This document shows, in pieces, positions 7,267 to 14,369 of a DNA stretch of 22,959 nucleotides. Below the pieces are notes generated by a model. That model was not told where the DNA came from, did no database searches, and was given only the letters and a program-made list of their open reading frames with translations. The position numbers and the translations under genes were made by a program. Each line of letters starts with the position of its first letter. The first letter of the stretch is position 1. Source of the stretch: JBBAEA01 sp041656175 (GTDB taxonomy: Bacteria; Myxococcota_A; Bradymonadia; UBA4248); the NCBI GenBank assembly GCA_041656175.1, contig JBBAEA010000046.1:1-22959 (forward strand). The letters run 5' to 3'.

Positions 7267-8406
7267 TTAATGTGAGAGCAAGTCATCTATCAACAAAATC
7301 ATTGCCCTGTGCCCAATCGCTAAGGCACGCTCATCAATGCTAAAATAGGGAGAGTGAAGCGGTGGCATTTGTGCGATATCGCGCGGTTTAACGCCGAGCA
7401 ACGCATAGTAAGAGGGAACTCTACTCGAAAACTCCGAAAAATCCTCAGCCCCCACCCGCATTTGCACTTTTTGCGCCAAGCCCGCCGCTTCCAAGACTGC
7501 ATGCACTCGCTCGCTCAAAGCAGTATCATTAATAACCGCATCCGCTCCGCGGTGCAGCTCCAAATTAAATTGCACGCGGTAACGCTGTGAAATTCTTGCT
7601 AAAAGCTCGCGAATATGCACTGCGATCGCGTCCGTAGCCTCGAAGGAGCGCGCGCGTAGCAATCCCTCCAAGCGTGACGCACCCGCAATAACATTGAACG
7701 CAACACCAGCATCAAAGCGGCAAATGGAGAAGCGCTCATCTTGTCCCAAAACTTCGCTCAAACGCTCATACAACTCCACCACCGCCGCCGCTCCGGCTCG
7801 CAATGCATCACGTCCACGCTCAGGATACGCACCATGGCTCGACTCCCCCAAAATATCCACAACAAAACGCACACTCGCCGCCCACATCGCACCGCTCTTC
7901 ACCCCAATTCGTCCCAACTCCAAGTCTGGCTCACAGTGTAGTGCCAAAACCTGCCCAATCCCGAAGCGTTCCAACACGCCTTCTTCCACCATTAATTGCG
8001 CCCCCGCCGGTCCTATCCCCGGCGCCCCCTCCTCATTGGGCTGGAACAAGAAAACCAAATCTCGCGACAAACGCCCTCGCTCGCTATAACTCTTTGCAAG
8101 CGCCAAGCCAATCGCAAGGTGCGCATCATGCCCGCAGGCGTGCATGCAACCGTTACGCGACGCATACTCTACATCGTTGAGTTCCGAAATCGGCAGTGCG
8201 TCGATATCCGCGCGGTAACACAACGCTGGCCCACCCTCACCTCGTAAAACCCCCAGCACACCCGTGCGCGCTACCCCCGTGTGCACCTCCAAGCCCCAGC
8301 CTCGCAAATACGCGGCAATCCTTGAAGACGTCTCAAATTCCTTATATCCAAGCTCCGGAATCTGATGGAACTCTCGCCGCAGGCGAACGATATCTTCTGC
8401 TTTCAT
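7267..8406 (-). CDS. M20D-family amidohydrolase/peptidase
   Basis: 379 aa cytoplasmic di-metal amidohydrolase of the hippurate hydrolase/N-acyl-amino-acid amidohydrolase type, which cleaves an amide to free an amino acid. Ligand motifs are all present: MHACGHDAH (Cys91, His93), QPNEEG (Glu125/Glu126), LALHCEPDL (His157), SSHGAYPE (His191, lid domain), GAEDFSEF (Glu321) and LHSPYFSIDE (His351). Length is normal for the family. The ATG at 8406 has AGGG seven bases upstream. It is divergent from alanine racemase, sharing a 189-base intergenic region. The substrate cannot be told from sequence; N-acetylated amino acids or peptidoglycan-derived amides are possible. There is no signal peptide. Confidence 0.9.
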   Translation of the reverse strand: MKAEDIVRLRREFHQIPELGYKEFETSSRIAAYLRGWGLEVHTGVARTGVLGVLRGEGGPALCYRADIDALPISELNDVEYASRNGCMHACGHDAHLAIGLALAKSYSERGRLSRDLVFLFQPNEEGAPGIGPAGAQLMVEEGVLERFGIGQVLALHCEPDLELGRIGVKSGAMWAASVRFVVDILGESSHGAYPERGRDALRAGAAAVVELYERLSEVLGQDERFSICRFDAGVAFNVIAGASRLEGLLRARSFEATDAIAVHIRELLARISQRYRVQFNLELHRGADAVINDTALSERVHAVLEAAGLAQKVQMRVGAEDFSEFSSRVPSYYALLGVKPRDIAQMPPLHSPYFSIDERALAIGHRAMILLIDDLLSH

Positions 8407-8476
8407 AGCAAAACCCTATTTCTTTACTTTTTGCACAGTAGTGCGATTTTTTGCAGCAGGGTGGCATCGCCTCCCT

Positions 8477-8504
8477 GCGCGCGGGCTTCCCAGGCGAACC
8501 CGCG
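8477..8504. other. GC-rich hairpin in the M20/alr divergent region
   Basis: GCGCGGG and CCCGCGC (with TT/AA next to the loop) form a stem of 7 or more bp around CCCAGGCG. It is in the divergent region, so terminator function for either gene is unlikely. It could be a small repeat or a regulatory structure in the alr leader. Confidence 0.35.
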
Positions 8505-8595
8505 CTCCCACCAAAATATTGCAGTTTGCGGTAGAACACAATTTTTGCATACAAACCGTTGCTGCGGGGGGATTCAGCCATTATTGGAGCAAGAC

Positions 8596-9756
8596 ATGTA
8601 CCAAATTCCCGCCAATGTTGGGCTTCACCGAAGTTACCTAAAAATCGATCTTGGCGCTCTAGAACACAATATCCGTGTGATGAAAAGCGGGCTTGCGCAA
8701 GGCTCGCTGCTTGGCGCTGTTGTAAAATCCAACGCCTACGGACACGGAATCAAGCTTTGTTGGCGAGCCTTTAAGCGAGGTGGCGCGGACTATTTTTGCG
8801 TCGATTCGCTTCACGAAGCCTATGAACTACGAGAAGATTCTTGCGAAGATCCCATCTTTGTTATGGGGCACATCCCCCCGGCGCATGCCTGCGAAACCCT
8901 GCATGCCCGCGTACTCGCCATGGTTTACGACATTGAGCAGATCGACGCTCTTGGACAAGCCGCCAATACACGGCGACAACTTCAAGAGTTAATGATTAAA
9001 ATCGAAACAGGTACCCAGCGACAAGGCGTAAGTGCTGCTCAAGCCGTAGGGCTTGCTAAACACATTAAGCGCTACCCCTACCTTAAACTCAAAGGCTTAG
9101 CCTCGCATTTCGCAAATATCGAAGATAGCACCGACCACAGTTATGCAAACGAGCAGATTAGGATCTTTAACGACGCCATTGCTTTGTTTGAGCGCGAAGG
9201 TTTTCCAACGTCGATGAACAGCATAGCTAATAGCGCCGCGACCATTCTTTGGCCTCACACGCATTTGGGGCTTTGTCGAGCGGGCATTACGTGCTACGGC
9301 ATGTGGCCCTCCACCGAGAGTTATGTGAGCGCGAAATTGCTAGAAAAAGTAGTCGACCTGCGCCCCGCCCTACAATGGGAAGCTGCCATCGCACAGGTTA
9401 AAACGGTCGATGTTGGCTCCGTTGTTGGCTATGGCTGCACTTATCGCTGCACACACCCCACGCGACTCGCCATCGTGCCTGTAGGCTATTATGACGGTTA
9501 CTGCCGCTCGCTGTCTAACTTAGGCTACGCGCTCGTTGGCGGACAAAGAGCACCCATTCGAGGACGAATTTGCATGAACATGTGCATGCTGGATGTCAGT
9601 GATGTCGAAAACGTCCAAGCAGGAGATATCGCTGTACTACTGGGAAAACAAGGAGATGAGTACATCAGCGCAGAAACCATAGCCTCTTGGACTAGGAGCA
9701 TTAACTACGAAGTTACGACGCAAATCCAAACTAGCGTTCCGCGCATAGCCTCCTAA
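8596..9756 (+). CDS. alr: Alanine racemase
   Basis: 386 aa PLP-dependent enzyme that interconverts L- and D-alanine for peptidoglycan synthesis, cytoplasmic dimer. Lys44 in GAVVKSNAYGHG is the PLP lysine; Tyr279 in VGYGCTYR is the equivalent of the second catalytic base. Other family motifs are KIETGTQRQGV, LASHFANIEDS, NSIANSAAT, AGITCYGMWPS, PVGYYDGYCR and GRICMNMCMLDVS. The last usually reads CMDQ or SMDM, and here has Asn. The ATG at 8596 has GGAG six bases upstream. An in-frame extension back to 8365 would overlap the divergent gene and is unlikely. A small hairpin (AGCGCA/TGCGCT, 9778-9797) follows the stop. Confidence 0.95.
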   Translation: MYQIPANVGLHRSYLKIDLGALEHNIRVMKSGLAQGSLLGAVVKSNAYGHGIKLCWRAFKRGGADYFCVDSLHEAYELREDSCEDPIFVMGHIPPAHACETLHARVLAMVYDIEQIDALGQAANTRRQLQELMIKIETGTQRQGVSAAQAVGLAKHIKRYPYLKLKGLASHFANIEDSTDHSYANEQIRIFNDAIALFEREGFPTSMNSIANSAATILWPHTHLGLCRAGITCYGMWPSTESYVSAKLLEKVVDLRPALQWEAAIAQVKTVDVGSVVGYGCTYRCTHPTRLAIVPVGYYDGYCRSLSNLGYALVGGQRAPIRGRICMNMCMLDVSDVENVQAGDIAVLLGKQGDEYISAETIASWTRSINYEVTTQIQTSVPRIAS

Positions 9757-9874
9757 AGCTGTCTCATTGCTGTATATAGCGCATATTTTTTTGCGCTCCT
9801 TATGCTGTCGCCGCGGGCAGCTCGGTGGGTGGGGGGTAGCGCAAGATCACCTGAATGAGCGCTGCCTGAGCGCA

Positions 9875-9919
9875 TTTTATGCCTTGGATGCGCGGAATGA
9901 GCGCATACAAGGCATAAAA
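9875..9919. repeat. Long near-perfect hairpin between alr and the YitT gene
   Basis: TTTTATGCCTTG (9875-9886) pairs with CAAGGCATAAAA (9908-9919), a perfect 12-bp outer stem. Inside it ATGCGC pairs with GCGCAT after a single mismatch, leaving a 7-nt loop. It lies between convergent genes and could be a bidirectional terminator, but its length and symmetry also fit a REP- or MITE-like palindrome. Confidence 0.6.
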
Positions 9920-9959
9920 TAAAGCGCGAAGCCAGCGATCATGAAGGAAGCTTGCGCGT

Positions 9960-9982
9960 AGGGGGCAGCGCCCCCCCAAAGA
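9960..9982 (-). terminator. Possible terminator of the YitT-family gene
   Basis: On the minus strand GGGGGC-GCT-GCCCCC forms a compact GC stem just past the stop at 9991. No T-run follows, so support is moderate. Confidence 0.35.
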
Positions 9983-9990
9983 TTCTAAGC

Positions 9991-11253
9991 TTAGTGCTCG
10001 TGATAATTGTCGTGGAATTCCACAATGTTTTCGATGCTTGAGGCAACTTCGACCAAGCGATCGGCGTTTTGTCTCGCTTTTTGGGCATCTTGTTTAGCCA
10101 AGTCGGCGGTGTCTTGGGCAAGTTTGGCGAGTCTTTGCGCTTCGGCGGATTCGGGGCTGTGAGCTTGTTGGTGCGCCTTTTGGAGCGCGGCTTGTGCGTC
10201 TTGGTCGGCGCGCTCTGCGACGGCTTCGGCTAAGAGGGCTCTTTGTGTGGCTTGGGCTGCGGCCAATTCTGCGGCTTCGCGCTCTCGTTCACGCTCCTCG
10301 GCGTTGCGAATAAATTGTAAATCTACCTCTTCGCGTCGCCTAAAGCCTTCGCCAATAACCTCATCTACGTTCGATAAAATAACGAAAGAGTTGGCGTCTA
10401 ACTCTTTGATATAGTTGGTAAGATCGCGCGCCTCGGAGGGCGAAACGACCGTCATGAGTACATCACGATCCTTGCCCGCATACATGCCCTTCGCGTAAAA
10501 GGCTGTGACGCCGCGCTCCATGTCGTGCTTAATATAATTCGCTATTTCGTCGTTTTTGCGCGAAAAAATCATCATATTTTTGGCATAATCAAAACCAAAT
10601 ACAATTTTATCGAGAATGATAGAAGAAACGTAGAGTCCAAGCAGAGCGTAAATAATGAGGTAAATAACGGGTCTATCGGAGACTTGAGTTATGTAAATGA
10701 CTATGCCGGCGCCAATGATAATGAAGAAATCCACGTACAGTATAGCCATACCAGGCTTGATGCCGAAACGTTTTTTGAGAATAGCCGAGACAATCTCAGT
10801 GCCAGCCGTTGTTCCCTTGAACTTAAAGACGACGCCCAAACCGATGCCTGTGAGAATGCTGCCAATGAGTACAAGGAAGAAAAAGTCGTGCTCAAGCATA
10901 AACTGAACAAAGGACAGCTTGTTCCACTGCACGTGCTCAAAACCTGGGATATCGCCGCGAATCAGGTCGATAAAAAATGCGTTGGTCGTAAAACCGTAAA
11001 ACGTGCGTACGCCAAAAGCGCTTCCAAGCTCAATAACACCCCAAATAAAGAGCGGGACGTTGAGTATCCATATTAACTTTCCCACCGAAATGTCGGTGAG
11101 ATAGTTAATGGCCATGCTGATGCCGGTCACCCCCCCGGGAACTATGTTCGCATCTAACATAAAAACCGCAATTCCTAGCGCGAGGGCGAAGGAACCAAGA
11201 GTGATCATGAAATAATCGACAATCCGCTTGAGCGTGCTTGATTTAAAAAACAC
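9991..11253 (-). CDS. YitT-family (DUF161/DUF2179) membrane protein with coiled-coil C-terminal tail
   Basis: 420 aa inner-membrane protein. Residues about 10-225 hold five to six hydrophobic segments with family features such as LDANIVPGGVTGISMAINYL, GTTAGTEIVSAIL and LDKIVFGFD. A cytoplasmic DUF2179 domain follows at about 228-305 (IANYIKHDMERGVTAFYAKG, DVLMTVVSPSEARDL). The family is widespread; its transport role is not settled. Beyond the normal family end, residues about 314-408 add an Ala/Glu/Gln/Arg-rich coiled-coil that most homologues lack. The start is a GTG at 11253 with GAGG five bases upstream; a TTG at 11283 would extend it by 10 residues but has no ribosome-binding site. It is divergent from lolA. 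Confidence 0.85.
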   Translation of the reverse strand: MFFKSSTLKRIVDYFMITLGSFALALGIAVFMLDANIVPGGVTGISMAINYLTDISVGKLIWILNVPLFIWGVIELGSAFGVRTFYGFTTNAFFIDLIRGDIPGFEHVQWNKLSFVQFMLEHDFFFLVLIGSILTGIGLGVVFKFKGTTAGTEIVSAILKKRFGIKPGMAILYVDFFIIIGAGIVIYITQVSDRPVIYLIIYALLGLYVSSIILDKIVFGFDYAKNMMIFSRKNDEIANYIKHDMERGVTAFYAKGMYAGKDRDVLMTVVSPSEARDLTNYIKELDANSFVILSNVDEVIGEGFRRREEVDLQFIRNAEEREREREAAELAAAQATQRALLAEAVAERADQDAQAALQKAHQQAHSPESAEAQRLAKLAQDTADLAKQDAQKARQNADRLVEVASSIENIVEFHDNYHEH

Positions 11254-11258
11254 AATAG

Positions 11259-11262
11259 CCTC
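11259..11262 (-). promoter_or_regulatory. Ribosome-binding site deciding the YitT GTG start
   Basis: GAGG on the minus strand, five bases before the GTG at 11253. The alternative TTG at 11283 has no purine-rich match. Confidence 0.5.
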
Positions 11263-11453
11263 GTGAAAGTTACCATCCTGCAAAAAAATGCAAGATACGC
11301 CGTATACTCGTTACATTTTTTTGCTCGCTCTAGCAAGAAAAGATGAAAAATCTTAGAAAAATGCAACAAAAGTCGAGCTTGTGCGTTATAAGCGTTAGGG
11401 AGCTGGAAGAGGTCTTTCAGCAAAACGCAAAGGCTACCCAGTGGAGGCTACCA

Positions 11454-12170
11454 ATGAAAACGAAACTCTCTCTCATCTTAATCATGCTCTGCTCTTTTTT
11501 GGCGACAAGTGCGTTTGCTCAAGACGGCGAAAACTCTGCAAACGACATTGCGCGTACCGAAGCTTCAAACGCAAGCGCGGAAACGGCTGGCGCCTCCGAA
11601 GCGAGTGCGAGTGCTCTTGTAGAAGCGATGCAAAGCTACTACGACAGTGCGAAAACGTACTCCGCTGATTTTGTTCAAGATTTTGAAAGTGTGGACGGCA
11701 TAGAGAACCAGTCTAGTGGCACCGTTTGGTTTAAAAAACCGGGGCTCATGCGTTGGGACTACAAAAAGCCCGAGTCGCGCTTCTTGCTATCAGATGGTAA
11801 GTACTTTTGGTCATGGGAACCCGTGTACCGACAATACTGTAAGCAAAACATCGAAGCTGCGCAGCTACCCACGGCGCTGACGTTCTTGGCGGGCAAGGGT
11901 AGGGTTGAGGACGACTTTAACGCCGAAATCGTTAGTGTTAAAGCTATGCAAGTGCGTCTCAAGCTAACGCCAAAAGTTCCGAGCACTGCCTACGAAAGCA
12001 TACTCTTTGACCTCTTGATGCCCAGCGCCAAGGTATACCGTGTCACGCTGAACGATAGCATGGGCAATACCAACGTCATTACCTTTAAATCGCCTGAACT
12101 TAACGCTAAATTAGATGCTAAATTGTTCAAGTTTAATCCACCGAAAGATGCCACTCACATCTGCCAATAA
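11454..12170 (+). CDS. lolA: Outer-membrane lipoprotein carrier protein LolA
   Basis: 238 aa periplasmic chaperone that carries lipoproteins from LolCDE to the outer membrane. Signal peptide 1-22 (cleavage after AFA). Between signal and fold is a 30-residue Ala/Ser/Glu-rich insert. The LolA fold then shows YSADFVQDFES, SSGTVWFKKPGLMRWDYKKP, LLSDGKYFWSWEP and TALTFLAGKGR. The ATG at 11454 has GGAGG six bases upstream, a strong site; the in-frame extension to 11343 precedes the signal peptide and is rejected. Divergent from the YitT gene, with about 200 bases between starts. The several lipoproteins in this window are natural clients. Confidence 0.93.
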   Translation: MKTKLSLILIMLCSFLATSAFAQDGENSANDIARTEASNASAETAGASEASASALVEAMQSYYDSAKTYSADFVQDFESVDGIENQSSGTVWFKKPGLMRWDYKKPESRFLLSDGKYFWSWEPVYRQYCKQNIEAAQLPTALTFLAGKGRVEDDFNAEIVSVKAMQVRLKLTPKVPSTAYESILFDLLMPSAKVYRVTLNDSMGNTNVITFKSPELNAKLDAKLFKFNPPKDATHICQ

Positions 12171-12201
12171 ATTGCAGAGCTAAATTAGCTATCGTGTGGG
12201 G

Positions 12202-12396
12202 AAGGGCAAGCGCAAAGTCGTATATTTGGCTGTTTTTAAGTTTTTTGTGGGGGGGGGAAGTGTCCCCCTACGTGTCAACCCCGCGCTGTGCGCGGGTTTA
12301 ACACTACCCCCTCCGCGGGGACACCCCGCGACGCCCCGTCCGGTTTTGGCGAAACTGGACTTTGCAGTCGCCATAGGGATGCTCTGATTAATGTGA
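12202..12396 (+). repeat. Dispersed intergenic repeat family A, copy A2
   Basis: Near-identical to A1 over GGCTGTTTTTAAGTTTTT, CTACGTGTCAACCCC, the CGCGGGG-ACA-CCCCGCG hairpin (12314-12330), TTTTGGCGAAAC and GGACTTTGC. It ends in GGGATGCTCTGATTAAT (12376-12392). With family B copy B2 right behind it, it fills the 445-base gap between lolA and the nucleotidyltransferase gene; no gene is visible there. Confidence 0.85.
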
Positions 12397-12412
12397 AAAT
12401 TGCAAAAACCGT

Positions 12413-12535
12413 TGGGGCAGGTTTCAAAGCTGCCCCTTGATTAAAACAACGAAGGTCAGGCGAGTTTTCAAAATAAAGTCTATAAAATCAATGCCTTACA
12501 CACAAAACGAGTTCTAAGGGCGATAGCCCCAATAA
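12413..12535 (-). repeat. Dispersed intergenic repeat family B, copy B2 (reverse)
   Basis: The reverse complement matches B1 end to end: GGGCTATCGCCCTTAGAAC, the GCATTGATTTTATAGACTTT block, TTTTGAAAACTCGCCTGACC, GTTTTAATCAAGGGGCAGCT and TTGAAACCTGCCCC. The GGGC-TATC-GCCC hairpin would be read near the end of the minus-strand nucleotidyltransferase transcript. Confidence 0.8.
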
Positions 12536-12615
12536 ATCATAGCTTCCTTAACGCTGAAGCTCGGCGAAAGCCGCTTTATTTTTCGCGTAGTGTTTCGTTT
12601 GCGAAGAAATGCATA

Positions 12616-14013
12616 CTAAGAGCCGATCAAAGCATTTTCTCTTACATAATTGATGTAACGCTCTAGGCTATCATACTCATGGAGTGCGCCGTCGATCACG
12701 GCGTCGTGCAAGGCGCTGAGCACTAGCCCGAGGCTTTTACCTTGTATACGCAATTGCGCTTGTAGGGCTTGCCCCAAACCGTGGGGCAAAGTGACGACGG
12801 CTTTTTCGGGTTTATCGATGTAGGGAACTAGGAACTTCTCCCATGCTTCTAAGCGTTGACGCTCCCCACTTTGCGCTTCACTGGTAAGAGTGCGGAGTTT
12901 TGCCCTTTGTAGCTCAAGCCAGGTTGGAAGTGCCGCACCGAGTTTTATGGCAAGTCTGCGTGCGGCGCTGGGTGACGGGTCTTGAGTATCGCTGGGGAAG
13001 GGGTGAAGGATGTCACAGAGCTCAAAGCGCTCTATGTTAGAGAACTTGAGTCTTTGCGCTATTTCACCTGCCATACGTTGTGAAAGCGAACAAAGGCCAG
13101 CTGCGTTGTCCGGGCGCACTGCTATGGGAGCGCCAAGTAACATAAAAAGCCAAGCCCAACGAATACTGCTATAATTCGGAATTTTATCGATTGAATTGAG
13201 TAAGTTTTCTAGTAACGGACTTGCGTTTTGGCTGTCGCATGTGTCGAAAAAGATGCTTTTCATATGGAGTTTAGCAGACTTTAGCGCCCAGAACTCGGGA
13301 ATCATAAAAGATAAGATTCCGCATTGTATTAGCCACTGTAGGCCTTTTGCCGAATTTTTACTACACAACAAGCCTTCTAGCTCGCATTTCCAGCGCTCGC
13401 GACTCACATGCAAGATCTGTGGCGCACAGACTTTAGCCGCCGCAGCAGCGTCCGCATCTACCTCAAAACCAAGTCTGCCCAAAAATCGCGCAAGGCGCAA
13501 AATTCGCAGTGGATCGTCGTTAAAGATTTCTATCGATTTTTCGAGACTAGAGCGCGGAACCCGCAAGCGTCTAGCGAGCAGATCCTGGCGTCCTCCAAAT
13601 GGGTCAACTATCTCCCCATCTTCACTCATTGCCATAGCGTTGATGGTTAAATCGCGTCGTTCCAAATCTTTACTCAAATCCGTGCCAAAGACGACAACAG
13701 GATGTCGAGAATCTTTTTTATACGACTCCTTAACTCTGTAGGTCGTTATTTCGTAGCTTTTACCCGCAATGAGCGTTGCGATAGTTCCAAAATTCTCGCC
13801 AATAGCGATGACCTTCATGCCGTTTTCGCGCAAAATTTCTTTGATTTGGGAAGGCGTGGCATTGGTGGTAAAATCGAAGTCTTTTGGTGTTTGCCCGATT
13901 AAAATATCGCGAACGCATCCACCAACCGCGTAAAGTTCTTTGTTCGCTGCTCGAAAATGCGAAAAAAGTATTTTAAAGGGAGAGAGAATTATTTTGTAGT
14001 TTTTTTCGACCAT
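12616..14013 (-). CDS. cca: tRNA nucleotidyltransferase/poly(A) polymerase family (CCA-adding type)
   Basis: 465 aa cytoplasmic class II nucleotidyltransferase, expected to add or repair the CCA end of tRNAs. Motifs are AVGGCVRDILIG (GG at 31-32), TPKDFDFTT (Asp45/Asp47, metal-binding DxD), SYEITTYRVKESY and DSRHP, DLERRDLTINAMA, VDPFGGRQDL and FNDDPLRILRLARFLGRLGF. The YEITTYR/RHP wording is more like CCA-adding enzymes than poly(A) polymerases, but paralogues cannot be separated by eye. The C-terminal half is family-typical and divergent. The ATG at 14013 has only a distant AAGG; a TTG at 14025 would add four residues. It may be co-transcribed with the upstream regulator gene. Confidence 0.88.
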   Translation of the reverse strand: MVEKNYKIILSPFKILFSHFRAANKELYAVGGCVRDILIGQTPKDFDFTTNATPSQIKEILRENGMKVIAIGENFGTIATLIAGKSYEITTYRVKESYKKDSRHPVVVFGTDLSKDLERRDLTINAMAMSEDGEIVDPFGGRQDLLARRLRVPRSSLEKSIEIFNDDPLRILRLARFLGRLGFEVDADAAAAAKVCAPQILHVSRERWKCELEGLLCSKNSAKGLQWLIQCGILSFMIPEFWALKSAKLHMKSIFFDTCDSQNASPLLENLLNSIDKIPNYSSIRWAWLFMLLGAPIAVRPDNAAGLCSLSQRMAGEIAQRLKFSNIERFELCDILHPFPSDTQDPSPSAARRLAIKLGAALPTWLELQRAKLRTLTSEAQSGERQRLEAWEKFLVPYIDKPEKAVVTLPHGLGQALQAQLRIQGKSLGLVLSALHDAVIDGALHEYDSLERYINYVRENALIGS

Positions 14014-14123
14014 GAAAACTGGCAAAACCTTGTTTTAAAGAGATGTTAAGCTAGGCGCGCGATGCTGGTGTTTAGTTCCAGTACAGCTTCAGAATCAAAT
14101 TGAGTCGTTTGCTTTGGTGAAAC

Positions 14124-14369
14124 TTATTTTCTTTTGTACAAGAAAAGTTGCTTCTCTTTTTCTTGGCAAGTTTGCGCGCAGTCGGCGTCATCTGCGTCAC
14201 TTTGCGCGCTCACTGCCACGAACTCGCCACCCTTTTGCATTCCTTGCTTCCTAGAACCCGTACCGTACTTGCTAGAAAGAGCTTCTTCTTTCTTACGTTT
14301 TTTGGCTAGGCTCAAACTTTCTAACAACAGCTTTTTCTTCGCGATTATAAGACTAAATCTGCTTGACAA
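14124..14369 (-). CDS. Doubtful small hydrophilic protein
   Basis: 81-codon frame starting at a TTG that overlaps the end of the receiver-PATAN gene by 25 bases. The product is Lys/Ser/Ala-rich (ending QEKEKQLFLYKRK) with no signal peptide or recognised domain. The opposite strand is also open over much of it, so chance is a real possibility. It would occupy the 331-base gap between two minus-strand genes, where overlap would allow coupled translation. No other content is visible in that gap. Confidence 0.25.
   Translation of the reverse strand: MSSRFSLIIAKKKLLLESLSLAKKRKKEEALSSKYGTGSRKQGMQKGGEFVAVSAQSDADDADCAQTCQEKEKQLFLYKRK

Noticed and set aside
8365..8595. N-terminal extension of alanine racemase by 77 residues
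   Set aside because: It would overlap the divergent M20 gene; the ATG at 8596 has a clear GGAG site and begins at the normal family N-terminus.
10525..11076. 183-codon plus-strand frame inside the YitT gene
   Set aside because: Antisense to a well-supported membrane protein; its product has no recognisable domain.
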